Of a stretch of DNA of 19,752 nucleotides, positions 14,372 to 19,752 are shown piece after piece. The notes beneath the pieces are model-generated. The model saw only the letters and a program-made list of their open reading frames with translations. It was not told the origin of the DNA and did not search any database. The stretch's first letter is position 1; the number at the start of each line of letters is the position of its first letter. The position numbers were made by a program, and so were the translations under genes. Source of the stretch: CAYLYP01 sp964387795. GTDB taxonomy: Bacteria > Bacteroidota > Bacteroidia > Bacteroidales > UBA7960. The stretch spans positions 1 to 19,752 of the forward strand of contig CAYLYP010000061.1 of assembly GCA_964387795.1 (NCBI GenBank), written 5' to 3'.

Positions 14372-15388
14372 ATGCAATCAGACATCAAACTATATCAACA
14401 AGCATTTCATCCCGGAGATATTTCCGGCTATTCATTCCTTGTTACCGGAGGGGCAGGTTTTATAGGGAGCAATATTGTTGAATATCTTTTAAAGTTTAAT
14501 GCAGGGAAGGTTCGTGTGCTTGATAACCTTTCCACAGGATTCTATGAAAACCTGAAACCATTTGAAAGCTATCCCCAGCTTGAGTTTATCAAAGGGGATA
14601 TTTCTGATCCTACGGTCTGTATGAATGCCTGTAAGGGAATAGATTATGTTTCACATCAGGCAGCATTGGGCTCAGTACCCCGTTCTATCAATGATCCTTT
14701 GGCAACAAACAACTCCAACGTGACCGGATTTGTAAATATGTTGAATGCTGCCAGGGTTTCAGGGGTAAAGCGGATGGTTTATGCAAGTTCGTCAAGTGTT
14801 TATGGAGACAGTCCCCATCTTCCCAAAAAAGAAGAGATTACAGGAGAACCATTAAGCCCTTATGCCGTATCCAAAAAAGTAAATGAATTCTATGCCAGTG
14901 TTTTTCATAAGGTATATGGGATGCAGGTTGTTGGCCTAAGGTATTTTAATATCTTTGGTCCCCGCCAGAGTCCTGAAGGGCCTTATGCAGCAGCTATCCC
15001 ATTGTTCCTTGATGCCTGTATTAAAAACGGAAGTCCCTATATAAATGGGGACGGTGAGCAATCAAGAGATTTCACCTTTGTTGAAAATGCAGTGCAGGCG
15101 AATATAAAAGCATTGTTTTCAGACCATCCCCGCATAAGTGGCTCGGTAATTAATATCGCATGTGGGGACAGGACCACAATCAATGGATTGTTTGAAATGA
15201 TCCGTGATGTATCTGAAAGCAAGAGTAAACCCATATACCGGGAAGACAGGCCTGGTGATGTAAAACACTCTTTAGCAGATATCACCTTAGCAAATGAACT
15301 TACCGGCTTCAAACCTACATTTCAGATTAAAGAAGGTTTGAAAGTAACTTTTGATTGGTTTAAAAAGAAATATTATTCAAAAACCTGA
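14372..15388 (+). CDS. UDP-N-acetylglucosamine 4-epimerase, TviC/WbpP-like
   Basis: 338 residues from ATG 14372. An earlier in-frame ATG at 14285 would overlap rmlB by 62 bases and add a 29-residue extension not typical of the family, so the later start is preferred. Extended SDR: GGAGFIGSN (26-34), LDNLSTG (50-56), HQAALGSVPRS (95-105), SSSSVYGD (139-146), Tyr164/Lys168 (YAVSK), RYFNIFGPRQ, and GDVKHSLAD near the C terminus. HQAALGSVPRS and YASSSSVYGD are hallmarks of the TviC/WbpP group that interconverts UDP-GlcNAc and UDP-GalNAc (or their uronic acids). Together with the TviB-like dehydrogenase it suggests a UDP-GalNAc uronic acid branch. Gene overlap is avoided; the phosphatase gene begins 4 bases downstream. 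Confidence 0.9.
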   Translation: MQSDIKLYQQAFHPGDISGYSFLVTGGAGFIGSNIVEYLLKFNAGKVRVLDNLSTGFYENLKPFESYPQLEFIKGDISDPTVCMNACKGIDYVSHQAALGSVPRSINDPLATNNSNVTGFVNMLNAARVSGVKRMVYASSSSVYGDSPHLPKKEEITGEPLSPYAVSKKVNEFYASVFHKVYGMQVVGLRYFNIFGPRQSPEGPYAAAIPLFLDACIKNGSPYINGDGEQSRDFTFVENAVQANIKALFSDHPRISGSVINIACGDRTTINGLFEMIRDVSESKSKPIYREDRPGDVKHSLADITLANELTGFKPTFQIKEGLKVTFDWFKKKYYSKT

Positions 15389-15392
15389 TGTT

Positions 15393-16142
15393 ATGGGGCT
15401 GTTTAGTTTTATATCCGGTCATAAGGAAGCAAAAGGACCTTGTATTGAACTAGGTTCTTTAGAGGTAGATATGCATTCACATCTTATTCCCGGAATAGAT
15501 GATGGCAGCCCGGATATTGAAACCAGCATTTCTTTAATAGAAGAATTTAAAGCACTTGGTTTCAGAAAGCTGATCACTACCCCTCATATCAATGGGGATT
15601 ATTATAAAAATACCCCGGAAATTATCTCAGCTAATTTTGAACAGCTCGTTAATGAAGTAAAAGCCAGAAATATAGATATTGAATTGGGATTTGCTGCAGA
15701 ATATATGTTAGACCATGTCTTTTCTGATTTGGTAGCAAAACGTAATTTGTTATTATTGGGAAATAAGTATGTCCTGGTTGAATTATCCTATTTTAATCCT
15801 CCTCCCCATATTTACGAGGTGATATTTGAACTTCAGGTTGCAGGTTATAAAGTCATCCTTGCCCATCCGGAAAGGTATTCATATTGGCATCAGAATATGT
15901 CAGTGTATGAAGATTTAAAAAACCGGGAAGTATATTTTCAAATCAACCTGGTATCACTATCAAATTTTTATGGGAAACAAGTTCAGCATGCCGCACAGAA
16001 ATTAATTGATTCAGGGATGATTGAATTTGCAGGGAGCGATGTGCATAACAGTAATTATATGGCAGCGTATAAAAAGTGCATAGATGATAAATGGTGCCGT
16101 CAATTATTTCAATCAGGAAAAATCCTGAACACGAAACTTTAA
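15393..16142 (+). CDS. PHP-domain protein-tyrosine phosphatase, CpsB/YwqE-like
   Basis: 249 residues from ATG 15393. The frame is open upstream to a TTG inside the previous gene, but that start is unlikely. Metal ligands of the PHP fold are visible: DMHSH (His28, His30), GIDDG (Asp36), TTPH (His65), Glu103, AHPERY (His158) and GSDVH (Asp216, His218). The order and the phrases SHLIPGIDDG, LVELSY and LAHPERY match the CpsB/Wzh/YwqE group, manganese-dependent phosphatases that dephosphorylate bacterial tyrosine kinases of the Wzc/CpsD type and so control capsule chain synthesis. No kinase gene is present in the window. It is the last gene of the cluster and its stop overlaps the stop of the convergent antiporter gene by 4 bases. 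Confidence 0.92.
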   Translation: MGLFSFISGHKEAKGPCIELGSLEVDMHSHLIPGIDDGSPDIETSISLIEEFKALGFRKLITTPHINGDYYKNTPEIISANFEQLVNEVKARNIDIELGFAAEYMLDHVFSDLVAKRNLLLLGNKYVLVELSYFNPPPHIYEVIFELQVAGYKVILAHPERYSYWHQNMSVYEDLKNREVYFQINLVSLSNFYGKQVQHAAQKLIDSGMIEFAGSDVHNSNYMAAYKKCIDDKWCRQLFQSGKILNTKL

Positions 16143-17095
16143 CCTCTGTTTATCAGATAAATAGTATAGGCAATATAAAGCGATAAGAGGGTGATTCCCT
16201 GCCATCTTTCGAGCACCCTTTTGCGGGGTAAAGCCAGAAATACTAATAGTAATAGTGCAGAACCGATTCCAACTAAAACATCGAAATTGAGGCTTTCATT
16301 AAAAGGCAGAGGTTTGATAACTGCACTAACGCCAAGAACAAAGAACACATTGAAAATATTGCTCCCAATAACGTTGCCTATTACAATATCAGAGTTTTTC
16401 TTAAGAGCGGCAACTACACATGTAGCCAATTCAGGAAGAGACGTCCCAACAGCAACAATTGTCAATGAAATCAATGCCTGGCTCATCCCTAAGCGCGCAG
16501 CAATGTCAACGGCACCATTAACAATCCATTTTCCACCGATAACAAGACCTCCAATTCCAACAATAATAAGAGTAATGGATTTCCAAACAGGCATTTCAAC
16601 AATTTCATCCATTGTCTCAGGGTCGGATTGTGATGCGATGCTAAAGGCGTAATACATAAAAAGGATAAAGAAGCCAATAAAAATCATTCCATCGCTCCTG
16701 CTCAGGACAGAATTCGGGAACGCATCAATAATCATATCATTTGCACATATCCCTAATAGAATTGCAGCCAGGAGGCTCAATGGTGTTTCTTTAAGGTAGG
16801 TATTCCTATTAACAGAGAGAGGGAATATAATAGCCGAAACACCCAGGATAAGTAATATATTTGAGATGTTGCTGCCCATGATATTTCCCATTGCAACATC
16901 AGCATTACCATCAAAACTGGCTATAATATTAACCACCAGTTCAGGCGAAGATGTTCCAAAAGCAACAATGGTAAGCCCGATTACAATATTTGATATCCGG
17001 AACTTTTTTGCAATGGAAGCTGCTCCGTCAACAAGCCAGTTGGCGCCATAAATCAGCAATACAAAACCGACAACAAATAAAAGGTAAGTGAGCAT
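16139..17095 (-). CDS. Calcium/sodium antiporter of the CaCA family (YrbG-like)
   Basis: 318 residues, with about ten hydrophobic segments, in the inner membrane. Two homologous halves each contain an alpha-repeat. The first is residues about 36-90 with GTSSPELVVN (Glu51) and MGNIMGSNISN. The second is about 206-260 with GTSLPELATC (Glu222) and IGNVIGSNIFN. These acidic residues bind the cations in exchangers of this family, so the protein should exchange Ca2+ (or K+-dependent Na+/Ca2+). A hydrophilic loop near residues 155-170 (SDPETMDEIVE) separates the halves. No regulatory domain is present. It follows fabD after 85 bases containing a terminator, so it is probably transcribed separately, although no exact promoter box is seen. 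Confidence 0.93.
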   Translation of the reverse strand: MLTYLLFVVGFVLLIYGANWLVDGAASIAKKFRISNIVIGLTIVAFGTSSPELVVNIIASFDGNADVAMGNIMGSNISNILLILGVSAIIFPLSVNRNTYLKETPLSLLAAILLGICANDMIIDAFPNSVLSRSDGMIFIGFFILFMYYAFSIASQSDPETMDEIVEMPVWKSITLIIVGIGGLVIGGKWIVNGAVDIAARLGMSQALISLTIVAVGTSLPELATCVVAALKKNSDIVIGNVIGSNIFNVFFVLGVSAVIKPLPFNESLNFDVLVGIGSALLLLVFLALPRKRVLERWQGITLLSLYIAYTIYLINRG

Positions 17096-17107
17096 GGCAT
17101 CCAGGTT

Positions 17108-17167
17108 AAAAAAAACAAGGCTAAAGTATCATGTTTTATCAAAATAAACTGATGATACTTTAGCCTT
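17108..17167 (-). terminator. Intrinsic terminator of fabD (minus strand)
   Basis: A perfect 15-bp inverted repeat, AAGGCTAAAGTATCA (17117-17131) / TGATACTTTAGCCTT (17153-17167), with a 21-base loop. On the minus strand it is followed by G and eight T (17115 down to 17108). It lies 13 bases after the fabD stop codon. On the plus strand there is no T-run. Confidence 0.85.
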
Positions 17168-17180
17168 ATAATTAATATAA

Positions 17181-18059
17181 TTAAGCGCTTATTGCTTCAA
17201 TGTCTTTGTTCACTTTTTTTACAAGACCTTGAAGCACAGTTCCAGGACCAACTTCTACGAAACGGGCAGCCCCATCGGCAATCATGTTTTCCATTGTTTG
17301 TGTCCAACGAACAGGAGAAGTCAATTGTGCAATGAGGTTCTCCTTAATCTGAGATTGATCCACATAAGCTTTTCCATTTACATTTTGGTAAACAGGGCAA
17401 ATAGGAGCATTAAAAGTGGTGTTATTTATAGCTTTTGCAAGCTCCAGTCTGGCTGGTTCCATAAGGGGGCTATGGAAAGCGCCACCTACCTTTAGAGGGA
17501 GCGCACGTTTAGCCCCTGCTTCTTTTAATTTTTCACAAGCTATTTCAATTCCTTTAATCGAACCACTGATAACAAGCTGTCCGGGACTATTATAATTTGC
17601 TGCTACAACAACTTCATCAATAGAAGCACAGATATCTTCAACAACCTTGTCATCAAGCCCAAGAATTGCAGCCATTGTAGAAGGTTCTGCCTCACAGGCC
17701 TTCTGCATTGCCATTGCTCTTTGGCTAACTAATTTTAAGCCGTCTTCAAAACTGAGTGCTTTGGCAGCTACCAGGGCTGAAAATTCACCTAAAGAATGCC
17801 CTGCAACCATATCCGGGTTGAACTTATCACCCATTGTGGCTGCAAGAATTACTGAATGAAGGAATATGGCAGGTTGGGTAACTTTTGTTTGACGTAAGTC
17901 TTCTTCAGTACCGGCAAACATCAGGTCTGTAATCCTAAAGCCAAGTATCTCATTGGCTTTTTCAAACATTTCCCTGCCCAATTGCGTGGAATCATAAAGG
18001 TCTTTTCCCATTCCAACAAATTGGGCTCCCTGACCTGGAAATACAAATGCGTTCTTCAT
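17181..18059 (-). CDS. fabD: Malonyl-CoA:acyl-carrier-protein transacylase
   Basis: 292 residues, cytoplasmic. It loads the malonyl group from malonyl-CoA onto acyl carrier protein for fatty acid synthesis. GQGAQ (10-14 region), GHSLGEFSA with the nucleophile Ser89, Arg114 in SQRAMAMQ, and catalytic His196 in GAFHSPLM are all present; VGPGTVLQGL near the C terminus holds the conserved oxyanion-side Gln. Length is slightly short compared with E. coli FabD (about 309) but typical. It stands alone, without the fabH, fabG or acpP neighbours that often accompany it. A hairpin with A/T arms (18134-18169) lies about 75 bases upstream of its ATG, inside the apparent leader. Confidence 0.95.
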   Translation of the reverse strand: MKNAFVFPGQGAQFVGMGKDLYDSTQLGREMFEKANEILGFRITDLMFAGTEEDLRQTKVTQPAIFLHSVILAATMGDKFNPDMVAGHSLGEFSALVAAKALSFEDGLKLVSQRAMAMQKACEAEPSTMAAILGLDDKVVEDICASIDEVVVAANYNSPGQLVISGSIKGIEIACEKLKEAGAKRALPLKVGGAFHSPLMEPARLELAKAINNTTFNAPICPVYQNVNGKAYVDQSQIKENLIAQLTSPVRWTQTMENMIADGAARFVEVGPGTVLQGLVKKVNKDIEAISA

Positions 18060-18133
18060 GATTTGTAATTTTGGTTAATGCTATTCTTTCTTTCAGGGGC
18101 TAGCTTAATATGTTTTTTAAGTCCCCTTTTATG

Positions 18134-18170
18134 AAAAAAACAGTAAGGTTTAAAACCACCTGTTTTTTTT
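18134..18170. terminator. Terminator-like hairpin with A and T arms in front of fabD
   Basis: AAAAAAACAG (18134-18143) and CTGTTTTTTT (18160-18169) form a 10-bp stem. Inside it GGTTT (18147-18151) and AAACC (18153-18157) can pair further. Either strand ends in a T-run, so it could end folE transcripts on the minus strand. On the minus strand it lies just downstream of the fabD -7 box, so it is also near the 5' end of the apparent fabD mRNA. Confidence 0.6.
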
Positions 18171-18182
18171 GTTTTTCGGAGG

Positions 18183-18190
18183 CAAAATTA
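18183..18190 (-). promoter_or_regulatory. Putative -7 promoter element of fabD
   Basis: The complement reads TAATTTTG, an exact TAnnTTTG match followed by C, identical to the box in front of the PTPS gene. No clear TTG is found 19-21 bases upstream. The predicted start near 18176 gives a leader of about 117 bases that begins with the hairpin at 18134-18169. Confidence 0.45.
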
Positions 18191-18404
18191 CTAAAAAAGC
18201 ATTAATGCTCCTTTAATTTATATTTAAATTGAAATGGCACTGATGCTGAACTCATTCCATTATACTGCTTGACAGCTTATTGATTTTTGCCTGTTAAAAG
18301 GTGTTTGTAAACAAAACATATTCTTTAAACCAGGCATCATGCCTTATATTACAGGTACAAATAAGCAGCATTTTTTAAATGAAAGCAGCACGTTTTCAGT
18401 GGAA

Positions 18405-18424
18405 CCCGCCATTGTTTGTGCGGG
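18405..18424 (-). other. GC-rich hairpin just downstream of folE
   Basis: CCCGC (18405-18409) and GCGGG (18420-18424) form a 5-bp stem with a 10-base loop, starting 10 bases after the folE stop. There is no T-run after it on the minus strand, so termination here would need help. It may instead stabilise the 3' end. Confidence 0.35.
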
Positions 18425-18433
18425 CCAATGCTG

Positions 18434-19075
18434 TTAATGCAGTTTAGAACCCAGTAAATGAATAAACTCAGCTCTTGTTTTTTCAGTAAGGAATGCACCT
18501 GTAAAATCGCTTGTTGTAGTAACAGAATTTTGCTTTTGAATGCCCCTCATCATCATACACATATGATGAGCTTCAATAACAACAGCTACCCCAAGAGGGT
18601 TAAGTGTCTCCTGGATACAATCCTTGATTTGTGTAGTGAGCCTTTCCTGTACCTGAAGTCTTCGGGCATAGGCATCAACAACTCTTGGTATTTTGCTTAA
18701 GCCAACAATATGCCCGTTAGGGATATAAGCCACATGTGCTTTCCCAATAAAAGGGAGCATGTGGTGTTCGCAGAGTGAGTATATTTCGATATCCTTTACG
18801 ATTACCATTTGTCTGTAATCCTCACTAAACATAGCTGAACGTAATATTTCATGAGGATTCAGATCATAACCATGGGTAAGGAATTGCATTGCTTTAGCAA
18901 CACGCTCAGGTGTTTTGAGCAATCCCTCACGTTTGGGATCTTCGCCAATTACTTCAAGTATTTGCTTGTAGTTTTTTGCCAGGATTTCAATTTTTTCCAG
19001 GTTATAAAGATCCACTTTTTCGTAACCATCCATTTGGTTTTCTAATGCCATATCACGATTAATTTCAGAAGTCAT
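18434..19075 (-). CDS. folE: GTP cyclohydrolase I (zinc type)
   Basis: 213 residues, cytoplasmic homodecamer in the family. It converts GTP to 7,8-dihydroneopterin triphosphate, the first step of folate and biopterin-type synthesis. Zinc ligands are Cys102 and His105 in SLCEHHMLPF and Cys173 in AHHMCMMMRG; catalytic His104 and His171 accompany them. GDPKREGLLKTPERVAKA and GLSKIPRVVDAYARRLQVQERLT match the core of the type I enzyme in parts. An N-terminal extension of about 25 residues precedes the core, so a later start (Met9 or Met15) is possible. It lies 11 bases after the PTPS gene and is probably cotranscribed with it. Confidence 0.95.
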   Translation of the reverse strand: MTSEINRDMALENQMDGYEKVDLYNLEKIEILAKNYKQILEVIGEDPKREGLLKTPERVAKAMQFLTHGYDLNPHEILRSAMFSEDYRQMVIVKDIEIYSLCEHHMLPFIGKAHVAYIPNGHIVGLSKIPRVVDAYARRLQVQERLTTQIKDCIQETLNPLGVAVVIEAHHMCMMMRGIQKQNSVTTTSDFTGAFLTEKTRAEFIHLLGSKLH

Positions 19076-19086
19076 GATAAAAGAAT

Positions 19087-19509
19087 TTAGTTATGGTTTG
19101 ATCCAAAATATTCAACAAAGTTATTATCTGTTTCACAAACTTTAATGCAGTGCAATAATGCACCCATGTTTTTTATCGGGAGTTCTAACTGCTCCCAGAT
19201 GGCAATGGCAAGGTTCTCGGTAGAGGCTATAAGACCTTTCATAAAGTCCACTTCAATGTTAATGTTTTTATGATCCAGCTTGTCGATAACCTTCTCCCTG
19301 ATTACTGCACTTAGATCTTTGAGGTTAACGAGGAAGCCTGTTTGGGGATTCAAATCACCCTTAACAGTAACAAAAAGCGTATAATTATGACCATGCCAAT
19401 TAGGATTGCTGCATTTCCCAAATATTTCAAAGTTTGTCTTATCATCCCACTCGGGACGAAACATGCGATGGGCAGCATTAAATTGTTCTTTTCGGGTAAT
19501 GAAAATCAT
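19087..19509 (-). CDS. 6-pyruvoyl-tetrahydropterin synthase family protein, PTPS-II type
   Basis: 140 residues, cytoplasmic. Zinc-binding His14, His39 and His41, catalytic Cys33, the LDHKN pair (Asp79, His80) and Glu126 in CETDNN are all present. The Cys-to-HGH spacing is C-x5-HGH (GKCSNPNWHGHNY), as in animal PTPS (GKCNNPNGHGHNY), and not the C-x3-HGH of E. coli QueD. The NLKDL, LDHKNIN and ETDNNFVEY parts also resemble the animal enzyme. This favours 6-pyruvoyl-tetrahydropterin formation over the QueD reaction of queuosine synthesis, although automatic annotation would often say QueD. It is the promoter-proximal gene of a pair with folE, whose product is its substrate. No queC, queE or sepiapterin reductase is next to it. 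Confidence 0.9.
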   Translation of the reverse strand: MIFITRKEQFNAAHRMFRPEWDDKTNFEIFGKCSNPNWHGHNYTLFVTVKGDLNPQTGFLVNLKDLSAVIREKVIDKLDHKNINIEVDFMKGLIASTENLAIAIWEQLELPIKNMGALLHCIKVCETDNNFVEYFGSNHN

Positions 19510-19546
19510 AATTATTGTTTTAATAACAAGCTGTCCAAAGGATTTG

Positions 19547-19554
19547 CAAAATTA
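19547..19554 (-). promoter_or_regulatory. Putative -7 promoter element of the PTPS-folE operon
   Basis: The complement reads TAATTTTG followed by C, an exact TAnnTTTG match. The predicted start near 19540 gives a leader of about 30 bases. A TTG at 19-21 bases upstream is not seen. Confidence 0.5.
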
Positions 19555-19584
19555 CTTTATTTCGATTGAAGCGCATATTTTTAT

Positions 19585-19614
19585 TTGTTACAAAAAGATA
19601 ATTAAGTAAATTTG
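19585..19614 (+). promoter_or_regulatory. Bacteroidota-type promoter for tRNA-Pro
   Basis: TTG (19585-19587), a 19-base spacer, TAAATTTG (19607-19614): a full match. The predicted start near 19621 lies about 95 bases before the tRNA, so there is a 5' precursor segment. Confidence 0.7.
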
Positions 19615-19714
19615 CAGCCTGAAATTAGACCTAAATCCCTTGGTTAAGGCTTTTGTTGATAAGGAAACAAAGCAAAGCAATAAAGGTTCAGTAGGCATTT
19701 ATAAAATATACTAT

Positions 19715-19752
19715 CGAGGTGTAGCGCAGTTGGTAGCGCACTACGTTCGGGA
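19715..19752 (+). tRNA. tRNA-Pro (anticodon CGG), 3' part cut off by the window edge
   Basis: Acceptor strand CGAGGTG, TA, D arm GCGC-AGTTGGTA-GCGC, then A, anticodon stem CTACG and loop TTCGGGA. The anticodon is CGG (proline). The rest of the anticodon stem and the T arm lie outside the window. Confidence 0.9.

Larger units (their letters stand above)
18060..18433. other. Intergenic region between fabD and folE (minus-strand genes)
   Basis: 374 bases with no credible gene. It holds a short GC-rich hairpin near the folE stop (18405-18424), a TAATTTTG -7 box for fabD (18183-18190) and a bidirectional terminator-like hairpin (18134-18169). The remainder is AT-rich with no further structure that I can support. 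Confidence 0.6.

Noticed and set aside
19621..19714. Open reading frame between the tRNA-Pro promoter and the tRNA (reads on into the tRNA)
   Set aside because: It has no ATG or GTG start at a sensible place and runs into a tRNA; it is most likely the tRNA precursor segment, open by chance.

Overview
The window looks like a stretch of a Bacteroidota (Bacteroidetes) chromosome. The DNA is AT-rich with short A-rich leaders and no convincing Shine-Dalgarno sequences. Several gene starts are preceded by the TAnnTTTG -7 element typical of this phylum, in four cases with a TTG-like -33 element 19-20 bases upstream. Gene content agrees: a split transketolase, an ECF sigma factor followed by a 'PEGYFE' membrane protein and a Spy/CpxP-like protein, and a FolE + PTPS pair. 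The lineage below phylum cannot be fixed from this sequence.

Layout. (1) 1-60: 3'-truncated tRNA-Lys(TTT) on the minus strand with a good promoter, then about 460 bases without a gene. (2) 525-1939: an SDR oxidoreductase and an unrecognised acidic protein with an apparent internal duplication. (3) 2075-5495: the N- and C-terminal halves of a two-subunit transketolase, separated by a secreted von Willebrand factor A (VWA) protein. (4) 5552-7217: a probable envelope-stress module made of an ECF sigma factor, a single-pass membrane protein in the anti-sigma position, and a Spy/CpxP-like periplasmic protein. (5) 7218-8026: an 800-base non-coding region with a strong bidirectional terminator, an array of ten 11-bp units, and a promoter with a long leader. 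(6) 8027-16142: eight co-directional genes for nucleotide-sugar synthesis and capsule control. They are a WbpE-like aminotransferase, WbpD-like acetyltransferase, WbpB-like oxidoreductase, TviB/WbpA-type UDP-sugar dehydrogenase, GalE, RmlB, a TviC/WbpP-type 4-epimerase and a CpsB/YwqE-type PHP phosphatase. (7) 16139-19509, minus strand: a CaCA antiporter, FabD, FolE and a eukaryote-like PTPS. (8) 19715-19752: a 3'-truncated tRNA-Pro(CGG) with its own promoter.

How they work together. The first four sugar genes match the set that turns UDP-GlcNAc into UDP-2,3-diacetamido-2,3-dideoxy-glucuronic acid. The TviB/TviC-like pair could alternatively, or additionally, supply UDP-GalNAc uronic acid. 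GalE and RmlB add UDP-Gal and the dTDP-4-keto-6-deoxyglucose intermediate. No glycosyltransferase, flippase, polymerase or export gene lies in the window, so this is a precursor-supply block for a surface polysaccharide assembled elsewhere. FolE and PTPS would carry out the first two steps from GTP to 6-pyruvoyl-tetrahydropterin.

Most genes are ordinary for the phylum. The items most worth a second look are the 11-bp array, the VWA gene between the transketolase halves, terminator-like hairpins placed in the apparent 5' leaders of the sigma factor and fabD, and the PTPS-II-type motif. I did not find a clearly new multi-gene system.
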